DNA of 64,000 nucleotides from Desertibaculum subflavum (lineage in GTDB: Bacteria > Pseudomonadota > Alphaproteobacteria > Ferrovibrionales > Ferrovibrionaceae). The translations under genes were made by a program, and so were the position numbers. The notes beneath the pieces were generated by a model, which was not told the DNA's origin, did not search any database, and worked only from the letters and a program-made list of their open reading frames with translations. Where the stretch lies: assembly GCA_003576705.1 (NCBI GenBank), contig QOZS01000002.1, positions 62,001-126,000 on the forward strand, given 5' to 3'. Every line of letters starts with the position of its first letter. Within the stretch, counting starts at the first letter, position 1. Shown one piece after another: positions 1-8,297 of the stretch.

Positions 1-877
1 GCACCGCATCGTAGGGGCGGATCAGGCCCACGACGCCAAGCGCGAGCCCCATCACCAGGGCCGGCCGCACCGCGGGTGCCTGGCGATAGCGTTCGGCCTG
101 CCAGCAGAAGATCATCCCGAAAGTGGCACAGGCGAGGTGCGGGAAGTACGAGGCCGAGGTGAAGATGAAGAACGCGCTGAGGCCGAGCAGAACGACCGCC
201 GCCGTGCCGGCGGCCTGTCCGGCGCGCTGCTTCGCCACGGCCCACGCGGCCCAGAGGCAGCCGACGGCGAGCAGAGGATTGATGATCCAGTACGGCAGCC
301 CGATGGTCCCGCCCAGGGCGAGGATTGCGCCCCAGCCCGGCGCATACTGGCTCACCCACTTCCCGTCCTTCATGAAGATGTGGGAAAAGGCGAACAAGTC
401 CTGGTGCTCGGGGACCGGCACCCAGAGGTGGCCGTGGCGGAATGTCTCCGCCTGGAAGATGTAATTGTATTCGTCGCCGGAGTTCGGGAAAGCGCGGAGC
501 AGCCAGACGGCGGTCAGCACGAGCACCAGCGATACGCCGATCTGCCAATTGCGCCAGCCGGGCCGCACCAGCCAGGCACGCGCAATCTCGGCGATTCCGG
601 CAAGCGACGAACCGCGCCGCGCCATCAGCGCGCAGAGCGGAAAGGTGAGCGCGAAGACCGCAAGGAAGTAGACGGCGCGGGACAGGCTGCGCACGGGGTC
701 GACTTCACCGACCATCGGCGTGAGATAGGCGATCGAGCCGTAGATCGCATGCGCCGCCTGGACAACGGCGAAATAGCCGGCGAGCAGCGCCAGCGGCCAG
801 AACAGCGCCGTGAGTGCCGGGCTGCCGGCACCTCGGTCGCTGTCGGTCCGCCCCAGATCGAATGGCGATCCCGTCAT
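1..877 (-). CDS. GT-C-type membrane glycosyltransferase, partial (C-terminus off the window)
   Basis: Reading the minus strand from the ATG at 875-877 gives 292 codons that stay open to the window edge. The protein has an early hydrophobic helix (about residues 22-45), further helices near 68-85 and 113-128, then a soluble loop with a GDEYNYIFQAE motif and a run of helices. An acidic GDE-type motif in the first loop followed by many membrane spans is the pattern of ArnT/PMT-like GT-C enzymes, which move sugars from polyprenyl-phosphate donors in the inner membrane. A GAGGAGG Shine-Dalgarno sits very close (2-3 bases) to the ATG, so the true start may be slightly downstream. The substrate cannot be told. 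It is transcribed divergently from the CoA transferase. Confidence 0.7.
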   Translation of the reverse strand, partial: MTGSPFDLGRTDSDRGAGSPALTALFWPLALLAGYFAVVQAAHAIYGSIAYLTPMVGEVDPVRSLSRAVYFLAVFALTFPLCALMARRGSSLAGIAEIARAWLVRPGWRNWQIGVSLVLVLTAVWLLRAFPNSGDEYNYIFQAETFRHGHLWVPVPEHQDLFAFSHIFMKDGKWVSQYAPGWGAILALGGTIGLPYWIINPLLAVGCLWAAWAVAKQRAGQAAGTAAVVLLGLSAFFIFTSASYFPHLACATFGMIFCWQAERYRQAPAVRPALVMGLALGVVGLIRPYDAV

Positions 878-1058
878 GGCCTCCTCGCGCGGCTGTATTG
901 CGATCCAGTGCGGCCGAGAGTCCGGGGCCGCTGTCGCCGCGCATTGGGGCATCGAAGGGTAAATGTGGCGCTAACGCCGCGTAATCGATCGCTGGTCGGG
1001 ATCGGCACCTTGCTCTGGTACAGTGACGCGAAAGGTGAAGAAGCCGCTGGTGAACCGC

Positions 1059-2231
1059 ATGTCCCGACCGCTCGACGGTATTCGCGTCATCGACCTGACC
1101 ATGATGATCGCCGGCCCCTATTGCGGCCGGCTGCTCGCCGATCTGGGTGCCGAGGTGGTCAAGATCGAGCCGCCGGAAGGCGATTTCACCCGCCTCCTGG
1201 CGCCGGTGCGCGACGGCTGCTCGACCTATTTCGGCCATCTCAATGCCGGCAAGAAGAGCCTGGTGCTCGATCTCAAGTCGCCGGCGGGACGGGAGGCGGC
1301 GCAGGCCCTGGTCGCCAAGGCCGACGTGCTGCTGGAGAATTTCCGCCCCGGCGTGGTCGACCGGCTGGGCCTCGGCTGGGCCACCACGTCGAAACTCAAT
1401 CCGCGCCTGGTGCAGTGCTCGATCTCGGGCTACGGCCAGAGCGGCCCGGCGCGCGACCGGCCCGCCTATGCGCCGATCGTGCATGCTTCCAGCGGCTACG
1501 ACCTCGCGGTCATGGCGCTGCAGCCGGACCAGAAGGAGCCGCAGAGCACGGCCGTGATGGTGGCCGACATCCTGTCCGGCACCTTCGCTTTCGGTGCGAT
1601 CCAGGCGGCGCTGCTGGAGCGCACCCGCACCGGCAAGGGGCGCCTTGTCGACGTGCCGCTGATCGATGCGATGCTGCAGCTTCCGCTGATCGAGTTCCAG
1701 CGGGCCCAGTTCGGCGAGGACGACAGCCGCGTCGCCTATCGGCCGGTGCGCTCGGCCGACGGATTCGTCGTCATCGCGCCGATCACCCAGAAGAATTTCG
1801 AGGCCATGGCCGATGCGGCCGGCCGGCCGGACTGGAAAGAGCGACGGGAGTTCGCCGATCCGGTCGAGCGCCGGCGCAACTACACCAAGCTGATGCGGGA
1901 GCTCGAGGAATGGACCTCGAAGCGACCCGGCGCGGAGATCGAGCGGCTGATGATGGCGACCGGCACGCCCTGCGCCCGCCATCGCACCGTCGCCGAGGTG
2001 ATGGACGACCGCGAGATCGTGCCGGCCGAACGCATCGCAACCGTGCACGACAAGGCGGGCGCGTTCCGGGTGCCGGAGCCGCCGTTCCGCGCCGACCCGC
2101 CGATGGCTTCGGTCGGCGCCACCGCCGACAGCCTGGGCCAGCACACCGACGAGGTTCTCGAAGGCTGGACCGGATTCGATGCCGCCCGCCGGGCCGAGCT
2201 GCGAGGCCGTGGCGCCTTCGGTCGCGCCTGA
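1059..2231 (+). CDS. CaiB/BaiF family (class III) CoA transferase
   Basis: This 390-residue protein has the class III CoA-transferase layout: an N-terminal LDGIRVIDLT strand, a GPYCGRLLADLGAEVVKIEP dinucleotide-fold segment, and an ENFRPG motif. The expected catalytic aspartate lies in the VADILSG segment (D170), which aligns with Asp169 of formyl-CoA transferase. The enzyme moves CoA between carboxylic acids in the cytoplasm; its substrates are not evident. A GTG at 1023 would add 12 residues, but the ATG at 1059 gives the typical family N-terminus. It stands alone: upstream is a divergent membrane protein and downstream, after 93 bases, the betaine lipid genes. Confidence 0.88.
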   Translation: MSRPLDGIRVIDLTMMIAGPYCGRLLADLGAEVVKIEPPEGDFTRLLAPVRDGCSTYFGHLNAGKKSLVLDLKSPAGREAAQALVAKADVLLENFRPGVVDRLGLGWATTSKLNPRLVQCSISGYGQSGPARDRPAYAPIVHASSGYDLAVMALQPDQKEPQSTAVMVADILSGTFAFGAIQAALLERTRTGKGRLVDVPLIDAMLQLPLIEFQRAQFGEDDSRVAYRPVRSADGFVVIAPITQKNFEAMADAAGRPDWKERREFADPVERRRNYTKLMRELEEWTSKRPGAEIERLMMATGTPCARHRTVAEVMDDREIVPAERIATVHDKAGAFRVPEPPFRADPPMASVGATADSLGQHTDEVLEGWTGFDAARRAELRGRGAFGRA

Positions 2232-2242
2232 CCTTCACCGAT

Positions 2243-2271
2243 CTGACTCGCTTCCGTCACCCCAACGTCAT
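2243..2271 (+). promoter_or_regulatory. Candidate PHO box upstream of btaA
   Basis: Three 7-mers spaced at exactly 11 bases resemble the PhoB repeat CTGTCAT: CTGACTC (2243), CCGTCAC (2254) and ACGTCAT (2265). The second and third match 6/7 and 5/7 positions (allowing C/T at the last base); the first matches 4/7. The site ends 53 bases before the btaA ATG. DGTS synthesis is known to be induced by phosphate starvation in other alphaproteobacteria, which makes PhoB control plausible. The matches are imperfect, so this is a candidate only. Confidence 0.45.
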
Positions 2272-2324
2272 GCGGCCAGCCTAACCGTCGCCGATCTTAC
2301 GCAGCGAATCGGTAACGGCCGGCA

Positions 2325-3539
2325 ATGGTGGTGAAGGCGCGGCTTTCGATCAGCGACAGGTTCGACCAGCGGCTGTTCGATGCAATCTATTCCCGCTCCC
2401 TGGTCTACAACGCCTGCTGGGAAGACCCGGCGGTCGACCGCCAGGCACTGAATTTCCAGCCGGACGACCGGGTGCTGGTGATCACCAGCGCCGGCTGCAA
2501 TGCGCTCGACTATGCGCTTGCCGGCCCGGCCCGCATCCACGCCGTCGACGCCAATCCGCGCCAGACCGCCCTGATCGAGCTGAAGATCGCGGGCATCCGC
2601 CAGCTCGCATTCGACGATTTCTTCGCGCTGTTCGGCACCGGCCGCCATCCCGGCTTCGCCTATCTCTACCGCGACCGTCTGCGCGGCGAGCTCACGCCCT
2701 TCGCGCGTGCCTATTGGGACCGGCATGGCGCCTGGTTCGCCGAACGCGGCCGCCATGGTGGCCTCTACTACCGCGGCCTGTCGGGCCGGGTCGCGCGCGG
2801 CTTCGGCGCCTATGTCGCGCTCAGGCCCAAGCTGCGCGACGGCATCGAGGCGCTGCTCGAATGCCGCGACCTGGCGCAGCAGCGCGCCGTCTACGAGGCG
2901 AGCGTGGCGCCGCAGCTCTGGACCCGCCCGGTCGACTGGGCGCTGTCGCGCCAGCTCACCATGAGCCTGCTCGGCGTGCCGCATCCCCAGCGCAAGGAGG
3001 TGCAGCGCCAGCACGAGGGCGGCGTCGCCGGCTTCGTGCGCGAGGCGATCGGCTATGTCGCAAGCTGGCTGCCGATCTGGACCAACTACTTCTGGACCCT
3101 CTATCTGCGCGGCCACTACACGGCGGCGAACTGCCCGGAATATCTGCGCCCGACCAATTTCGCGGCGCTGAAGGCGGGCCTGGTCGACCGCATCAGCCTG
3201 CACACCACGACGGTGACCCGCTTCCTGCAGTCGACCGACGAGCGCATCACGAAGTTCGTGCTGCTCGATCACATGGATTGGATGTCGACCTACCGGCCGC
3301 AGGCGCTGGTCGAGGAATGGGAAGCCATCCTTGCCCGTGCGGGTGCCGGCGCCCGCGCCATCTTCCGCAGCGCCCATGCCGAGCCGGCCTATCTGCGGTC
3401 GATCCGGGTGCGCGAGGGCGGCCACGCCATACCGCTGATGGATCGGATCCGCTTCCATTCCGATCTCGCCGACCGGCTGCAGCGCCACGATCGCGTGCAC
3501 ACCTATGCCGGCTTCCACATCGCGGACCTGCCGGCATGA
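2325..3539 (+). CDS. btaA: S-adenosylmethionine:diacylglycerol 3-amino-3-carboxypropyltransferase BtaA (DUF3419)
   Basis: The 404-residue protein matches the BtaA/DUF3419 family. It has the N-terminal LVYNACWEDP signature (about 26-35), a glycine/serine SAM-binding loop ITSAGCN (53-59) and an AVDANPRQ segment (73-80), which is the acidic end of the second Rossmann strand. BtaA transfers the 3-amino-3-carboxypropyl group of SAM to diacylglycerol, giving diacylglycerylhomoserine, the first step to the phosphorus-free betaine lipid DGTS. It acts at the inner membrane. The gene overlaps btaB by an ATGA junction, so the two are translationally coupled. A PHO-box-like site lies just upstream. Confidence 0.93.
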   Translation: MVVKARLSISDRFDQRLFDAIYSRSLVYNACWEDPAVDRQALNFQPDDRVLVITSAGCNALDYALAGPARIHAVDANPRQTALIELKIAGIRQLAFDDFFALFGTGRHPGFAYLYRDRLRGELTPFARAYWDRHGAWFAERGRHGGLYYRGLSGRVARGFGAYVALRPKLRDGIEALLECRDLAQQRAVYEASVAPQLWTRPVDWALSRQLTMSLLGVPHPQRKEVQRQHEGGVAGFVREAIGYVASWLPIWTNYFWTLYLRGHYTAANCPEYLRPTNFAALKAGLVDRISLHTTTVTRFLQSTDERITKFVLLDHMDWMSTYRPQALVEEWEAILARAGAGARAIFRSAHAEPAYLRSIRVREGGHAIPLMDRIRFHSDLADRLQRHDRVHTYAGFHIADLPA

Positions 3540-4267
3540 AGGCCGCCGCGATCGCCGGCGATCTGCGGGTGCTCGGCCAACTGCTGCGGGGCGCGGCGCG
3601 CACCGGCAGCGAAGCCGAACGGATGGCGCATTTCTACGCCGGCCAGGCCGGCGACTACGACCGCTTCCGCGAGCGCCTGCTGCACGGACGCGCCGAACTG
3701 GTGCGCCATCTCGCGCCACCGGCCGGCAGCCGGGTGGTCGAGCTCGGCGCCGGCACCGGCCGCAACCTGGACTTTTTCGGCGACCGGCTCGGCAGGTTGC
3801 GCAGCGTCACGCTGGTCGACCTGTGCCCCCCATTGCTGGCCGTGGCGCGCGAGCGAGCGGCCGGCCGTCCCAACGTGCAGGTGGTCGAAGCGGATGCCAC
3901 GCGCTTCCGGCCCGAATTGCCGGCCGACTGCGTCTATTTCGCTTATGCGCTCAGCATGATCGGCGATTGGCGGGCCGCCATCGACAACGCCCATGCGATG
4001 CTGCGCCCCGGTGGCATGGTCGGCAGCGTCGACTTCTTCGTCTCCAGCCCGGCGCCGGGCGGCAACCGCGCGCGCCATGGCTGGCCGACCCGCGCCTTCT
4101 GGCCGCGCTGGTTCGCCCATGACGGCGTGCAGCTCTCGCCGGCACCGCTCGACTACCTGCTGTCGCGCTTCGAGATCGTGCGCTTGCGCGAGCGGCGCGG
4201 GCGCGTGCCCTACCTGCCGGGCCTGACCGTCCCCTACTACGTCTTCGCCGGCCGCAAGCGCGGCTGA
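3536..4267 (+). CDS. btaB: Diacylglycerylhomoserine N-methyltransferase BtaB
   Basis: This 243-residue class I SAM-dependent methyltransferase starts at the ATG that overlaps the btaA stop codon. Motif I is VVELGAGTGRN (67-77), followed by LVDLCPP (motif II) and a VVEADATRF segment. The C-terminus ends in LPGLTVPYYVFAG, typical of BtaB. Together with BtaA it would methylate diacylglycerylhomoserine three times to form DGTS. The pairing with btaA and the overlap make the assignment firm; the fold alone would not identify the substrate. Confidence 0.9.
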   Translation: MKAAAIAGDLRVLGQLLRGAARTGSEAERMAHFYAGQAGDYDRFRERLLHGRAELVRHLAPPAGSRVVELGAGTGRNLDFFGDRLGRLRSVTLVDLCPPLLAVARERAAGRPNVQVVEADATRFRPELPADCVYFAYALSMIGDWRAAIDNAHAMLRPGGMVGSVDFFVSSPAPGGNRARHGWPTRAFWPRWFAHDGVQLSPAPLDYLLSRFEIVRLRERRGRVPYLPGLTVPYYVFAGRKRG

Positions 4268-4310
4268 GCGGCCACGGCCCTCCGTTGTCGGTCGGCGCAG
4301 TCACGTGTAT

Positions 4311-5708
4311 ATGCAGCTAATGAACGACACACGGCCGGGGGCCGTCCAGGCCGGTGCCAATGCGCGCACGCGTCTTCTCCTCGAAGGGCCGATCGTCCCC
4401 ACTATCATCCGCCTCGCCGCGCCCACCGCAGCGGTCACGCTGGTCAATGCCGGCGTGACGCTCGCCGAGACGGCGTTCATCGGGCGCCTCGGCACCGAGC
4501 CGCTGGCCGGCTACGCGCTGGTCTTCCCCCTGATGATGCTGATGCAGATGATGTCGACCGGCGGCATCGGCGGCGGCGTCGCGGCGGCGGTGGCGCGGGC
4601 ACTCGGCGGCGGCGATGCGGTGCGGGCGCGCGCCGTCGCCTGGCATGCGATCGCCATCGCGATCGCTGCCGGCATTCTGTTCACGCTGCTGGTCATCGGC
4701 CTCGGGCCGGTGCTCTACCGGGCGCTGGGCGGCGACGGGCCGGCCATCGGCTTCGCCCTGCTCTATTCCAACATCCTGTTCGCTGGCGCGGTGCTGACCT
4801 GGCTCGGCAACACCTTTGGCGTGATCCTGCGCGGCTCGGGCGACACGCGGACGCCGGGCCTTGCCATGCTGGCGGGATCGCTGCTCCAGCTCGGCCTCGG
4901 CTTCGTCCTGATCCTGCACACGCCGCTCGGCCTCGTCGGCGCGGCCATCGCCATTCTGACCGGCCAGGCCCTTGCGCTGGTTGCCATGGGCGCGGTGCTG
5001 GTGCGAGGCGGGGCCGGCTTCCGTCTCGGCGCGCCGATGCGGCTGCATTGGGCGCCGGCGCGCGACATTCTCGCGGTCGGCGGCGTGGCTGCCGTGATGA
5101 CCGTGCTGGCCAACCTGACGACCGTGCTGGTCACCGCCCTGGTGGCCCCGTTCGGCACGGCGGCAATCGCCGGCTACGGCATCGGCGCCCGGCTGGAATT
5201 CCTGCAGATCCCGATCGCCTTCGGCGTCGGCGCGGCGCTCACCACCATGGTCGGCGTCGCCGTCGGCGCCGGCCGATGGGAGCGCGCCCGCCACGCCGCC
5301 TGGATCGGCGGCGCCATGGCCGCCGGTGTCTCAGGCCTGGTCGGCTTCACCCTGGCGCTGTGGCCGGCGCCGTTCATCGCCGTGTTCACGCGCGACCCGG
5401 CGGTCGCGCACGCGGCCACGCTCTACTTCCAATACGCCGCGCCCGCCTTCGTGTTCTTCGGCCTCGGCATGGCGCTCTATTTCGCCAGCCAGGGGGCCGG
5501 CCGGATGACCTGGCCCTTCGTCGCCGGGTTGTTCCGGCTCGGCCTCGGCGCCGGCGCCGGCCTGGTCGCGCTGACCCTGTTCGGCGCCGGGCTCGAGACC
5601 CTGTTCGGCCTCGTCGGTCTCGGGCTCTTCTGCTACGGCAGCATCATCGCCGGCTCGATCGCGCTCGGCTCCTGGCGGCCGCGCGGCGCCGGGATCGCCC
5701 CCGCCTAG
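4311..5708 (+). CDS. MATE family multidrug/antimicrobial extrusion protein
   Basis: A 465-residue protein with about 12 hydrophobic helices arranged as two homologous halves, as in MATE (NorM/DinF) exporters. Family features include PTIIRLAAPTA at the N-terminus, GRLGTEPLAGYALVFP in the first repeat and GYGIGARLEF opening the equivalent stretch of the second. MATE proteins export cationic drugs or metabolites using Na+ or H+ gradients across the inner membrane. Start choice is uncertain: GTG at 4305, ATG at 4311 and ATG at 4320 are in frame and none has a clear Shine-Dalgarno. It follows btaB by about 40 bases, but no functional link is evident. Confidence 0.88.
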   Translation: MQLMNDTRPGAVQAGANARTRLLLEGPIVPTIIRLAAPTAAVTLVNAGVTLAETAFIGRLGTEPLAGYALVFPLMMLMQMMSTGGIGGGVAAAVARALGGGDAVRARAVAWHAIAIAIAAGILFTLLVIGLGPVLYRALGGDGPAIGFALLYSNILFAGAVLTWLGNTFGVILRGSGDTRTPGLAMLAGSLLQLGLGFVLILHTPLGLVGAAIAILTGQALALVAMGAVLVRGGAGFRLGAPMRLHWAPARDILAVGGVAAVMTVLANLTTVLVTALVAPFGTAAIAGYGIGARLEFLQIPIAFGVGAALTTMVGVAVGAGRWERARHAAWIGGAMAAGVSGLVGFTLALWPAPFIAVFTRDPAVAHAATLYFQYAAPAFVFFGLGMALYFASQGAGRMTWPFVAGLFRLGLGAGAGLVALTLFGAGLETLFGLVGLGLFCYGSIIAGSIALGSWRPRGAGIAPA

Positions 5709-5930
5709 TCAGTAGCCGAGCCAGCAGATCAGGCTGAGGCAGGGGCCGTCGCCTCCCCGGCCGGCCAGATAGACCAGCACATCCAGCACCGCGCATACCG
5801 CCAGTACCGGCACGGCAAAGCGGGTGGCGAAGAACCAGGCCGCCCACAGGGTCGGCCGCGGCCCCGGCGCGGCAATGCCGAGCACCGTCTCAGTTCTCAG
5901 TCGCGGCAGCAGCGACGCCAGGGGACGCAT
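5709..5930 (-). CDS. Small hypothetical membrane protein (73 aa)
   Basis: A 73-residue reading frame on the minus strand whose stop directly abuts the MATE stop codon (convergent, no gap). It has one or two hydrophobic stretches (about residues 29-57), then a glycine-rich GRGGDG turn and a short C-terminal CLSLICWLG segment with two cysteines. I do not recognise a named family. The length, the membrane segment and the fit between neighbouring genes support a real gene, but there is no strong ribosome binding site. Confidence 0.5.
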   Translation of the reverse strand: MRPLASLLPRLRTETVLGIAAPGPRPTLWAAWFFATRFAVPVLAVCAVLDVLVYLAGRGGDGPCLSLICWLGY

Positions 5931-5989
5931 GGCTTAGGCTCGCGCACGAATCACGATTCGCCGGCCACTCTCGCCCGCCCCTTGTGCGC

Positions 5990-6913
5990 ATGCAACGTCT
6001 CGTCGATCGACCGCAGCGCTGGGATGCCCTGGCCTGGAATGCCCTGGGCGCCGAGATGCCGTTCTTTCCACTCGAGCAGGCCTGGGCCTATGGCGAGGCG
6101 ATGGCCGAGCTCGGCCAGAGCGTCAGCCGCATACGGGTCTCGGCCGGCGGCGGCACCGCGTCCGCGCAGCTCTTCGCCCGCCGCGTCTTCGGCCTGTGGA
6201 ACGTGGTGCAGAGCGTGCGCGGCCCCGCCTTTGCCGGCGACAGCGCCGCGATCCCGGAGCTGCTGCGCGAGCTGCTGACGGCATGCCCCAGGGGCTTCCC
6301 GCGCGTTCGCCTCCTGATGCCGGAGCTCGGCGCCGACATGCACCGTGCCGTAACGGCGGCCGGCCTGCGCCGCGTGCTGACCGGCTATCACACCCAGCTG
6401 CTGGATCTGCGCCAGGGCACCGCAGCCCTCCGCGCCGGCATGGAAGGCCGTTGGCGCAACCGGCTGGTGGCTGCCGAGAGCGAGAAGCTTCGCCTCGACA
6501 TCGCCAAGGGGGGCCGCCTTCTCGACTGGCTGGTCGAGCGCAATACCGTGCTCGGCCGGCAGCGCGGCATCGCCTTGCCCAAGCCGGGCCTGGTGCGCGC
6601 GCTGGTCCAGGCCGCCGGGCCGCCGCAAACCCTGATCGTCGCCGTGCTGGCAAAGAACCAGCCGCTCTGCGCCGGCCTGTTCCTGCGCCACGGGCCGGAT
6701 GCGACCTACTATGTCAGCCACACGACCGAGGCGGGCCGGCAGCTCTCCGCCACCAACCTGATGCTGTGGACGGCAATCGCGCGCCTCGCCGATGCCGGCG
6801 TGCGCCAGCTCGATCTCGGCGGCATCGACACGCGCGCGGCGCCCGGCCTCGCCCGCTTCAAGCTCGGGCTCGGCGGGCGCACGCTGTCGCTCACCGGCAC
6901 CTATGCCCGGTGA
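5990..6913 (+). CDS. GNAT/FemAB-like acyltransferase (BioF2-type domain)
   Basis: About 307 residues. The C-terminal half carries a GNAT-like core: LIVAVLAKNQPLCAGLFLRH, a YYVSHTTEAGRQLSATNLML stretch and LDLGGID, which is the pattern of FemAB-like or Acetyltransf_6 (BioF2-like) proteins. The N-terminal half looks like the degenerate duplicate GNAT domain usual in FemAB enzymes. Such proteins transfer aminoacyl or acyl groups to peptidoglycan, polysaccharide or lipid acceptors. The substrate is unknown. A GTG at 5984 would add two residues. Confidence 0.72.
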   Translation: MQRLVDRPQRWDALAWNALGAEMPFFPLEQAWAYGEAMAELGQSVSRIRVSAGGGTASAQLFARRVFGLWNVVQSVRGPAFAGDSAAIPELLRELLTACPRGFPRVRLLMPELGADMHRAVTAAGLRRVLTGYHTQLLDLRQGTAALRAGMEGRWRNRLVAAESEKLRLDIAKGGRLLDWLVERNTVLGRQRGIALPKPGLVRALVQAAGPPQTLIVAVLAKNQPLCAGLFLRHGPDATYYVSHTTEAGRQLSATNLMLWTAIARLADAGVRQLDLGGIDTRAAPGLARFKLGLGGRTLSLTGTYAR

Positions 6914-6916
6914 AGC

Positions 6917-7126
6917 TCAATCCTCCATCTTGAAGGACAGCTTCAGCTTGGCGCGATAGGCGCTGATCTTGCCCTTCTCGATGACGATGTCCTGCTGCAC
7001 CACCTCGGCGACGCGCAGGTCACGCAGCGAGGAGCTCGCGCGTTTCACGGCAGCCGAAGCGGCCGCCTCCCAGGACGTGGGGCTCGATCCCACCACCTCG
7101 ACGATCTTGTAGACGCTCTCGGGCAT
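6917..7126 (-). CDS. Dodecin family protein
   Basis: A 69-residue protein with the dodecin beta-alpha-beta-beta fold signature: VYKIVEVVGSSPTSWEAA, a central helix, LRDLRVAEVV, and a final strand AYRAKLKLSFK. Dodecins form hollow dodecamers that bind flavins or CoA. In the archetypes a tryptophan in LxWFEV stacks on the flavin; here the segment reads LRVAEV, so the aromatic is missing and flavin binding may differ. An AGGAGG Shine-Dalgarno five bases before the ATG fixes the start. It converges with the GNAT-like gene and diverges from the nitroreductase. Confidence 0.9.
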   Translation of the reverse strand: MPESVYKIVEVVGSSPTSWEAAASAAVKRASSSLRDLRVAEVVQQDIVIEKGKISAYRAKLKLSFKMED

Positions 7127-7294
7127 CAAAGCCTCCTCTCGCAGGGTTGCGTCGGGAGCGGCCGAGCGGGCTCGGGCGCCGGTTCGTAACGCAGTGCAAG
7201 CATGAGCGTGGCCCGGCAGGCGCATGACCAAAACTATCGCCTGCCGGCCGCCAATATAGCACGATGGCGGGCGCTGACGATGCGAGGCGGGACG

Positions 7295-8140
7295 ATGAAC
7301 GATACGGCGAGCCGGGCCGACCTGGCCGGATTGCAGGCGGCATTGAGGGCGCGCTATGGGGCCGACCTGCTGCCGCCAGAAGGGCCGTGGAATCCCACCG
7401 TCGCCAGCCTGCTCGATCACCGCTCGGTGCGCGGCTACCGCCCGACGCCGGTGCCCGAGGGAACGCTCGAAACATTGGTCGCCGCCGCGCAATCCGCCCC
7501 CACCAGCTCGAACCTGCAGACCTGGTCGGTGGTGGAAGTCTCCGACCCGGCGCACCGCCGCGAGCTCGCCGCCATCGCCGGCAACCAGAAGCATGTCGAG
7601 ACTTGCCCGCTTTTCCTGGTCTGGCTCGCCGACCTCTCGCGCCTGGAGCGGCTCGGCCAGGAGAGCAAGGTCGAGCTGGCCGGCCTTGATTACCTGGAGG
7701 TCTTCACCGTCGCGGTGGTGGACGCGGCGATGGCGGCCCAGAACGCGGTGGTCGCCGCCGAATCCCTCGGCCTTGCCACCGTCTATATCGGCGCGCTCAG
7801 GAACGACGTGGAGCGCGTGGCCAGGCTGCTCGACCTGCCGCCGCGCGCCTTCGCCGTGTTCGGTCTGTGTGTCGGCTATGCGGAGGCCGCGGCGGCCGGC
7901 GAGGTAAAGCCGCGCCTGCCGCAGAGCATGGTCCTGCATCGCGGCCGATATCGAACCGAGGGCGAGGCAGAGGACCGCACGGCATACGACCGCCGGCTCT
8001 CCGCTTTCTCCGCCCGTCAGGAAATGAGCGACGACGATTGGACTGGCCGGGTGATCGCCCGCATCGGCACGATCCCGGCGCTGCGCGGCCGTGACCGGCT
8101 GAAAGCCGCGCTGGCCGCGCTCGGCTTCCCGTTGAAATAG
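7295..8140 (+). CDS. Nitroreductase family NAD(P)H-dependent flavin oxidoreductase (NfsA-like)
   Basis: A 281-residue protein of the FMN-dependent nitroreductase superfamily. It shows the HRSVRGYRPTPVP FMN-phosphate-binding segment near residue 40, the SAPTSSNLQTW loop, and the GLCVGY strand late in the core, as in NfsA/frp-type enzymes. These enzymes reduce nitroaromatics, quinones or flavins with NAD(P)H in the cytosol. The ATG at 7295, preceded by a GAGGCGGG-type site, gives a normal N-terminus; an upstream ATG at 7202 would add an unlikely leader. The gene is followed by the tRNA on the opposite strand. Confidence 0.87.
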   Translation: MNDTASRADLAGLQAALRARYGADLLPPEGPWNPTVASLLDHRSVRGYRPTPVPEGTLETLVAAAQSAPTSSNLQTWSVVEVSDPAHRRELAAIAGNQKHVETCPLFLVWLADLSRLERLGQESKVELAGLDYLEVFTVAVVDAAMAAQNAVVAAESLGLATVYIGALRNDVERVARLLDLPPRAFAVFGLCVGYAEAAAAGEVKPRLPQSMVLHRGRYRTEGEAEDRTAYDRRLSAFSARQEMSDDDWTGRVIARIGTIPALRGRDRLKAALAALGFPLK

Positions 8141-8156
8141 CTGTTCTTGTGGAAAG

Positions 8157-8231
8157 TGGTGCCGCAGGAGGGATTTGAACCCCCGACCACTCGCTTACGA
8201 AGCGAATGCTCTACCGCTGAGCTACTGCGGC
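8157..8231 (-). tRNA. tRNA-Thr (anticodon CGU)
   Basis: Read on the minus strand, the 75 bases fold as a cloverleaf. The acceptor stem is GCCGCAG/CTGCGGC, the D arm GCTCAGCGGTAGAGC, the anticodon stem TTCGC/GCGAG around the loop TTCGTAA (anticodon CGT at 8197-8199), and the T arm GGGGGTTCAAATCCCTC. The CCA end is encoded (8157-8160 reads TGGT on the plus strand). It decodes ACG threonine codons. Confidence 0.97.
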
Positions 8232-8297
8232 GCCGGTTTCGAACGGGCGCGGACCTTATGCTGCCCGGCAGCAATGCGCAAGCTGGTGGCCGCAACC

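Noticed and set aside
1023..1620. Apparent loss of the catalytic Asp in the CaiB-family protein (Ala where many members have Asp in a PGYD-type motif)
   Set aside because: The true catalytic Asp of the family aligns with D170 in the VADILSG segment, which is present; the PGYD-type position is not the nucleophile.
137..2284. Long plus-strand open frame over the first 2.3 kb
   Set aside because: It lies antisense to the membrane glycosyltransferase and in the wrong frame of the CoA transferase.
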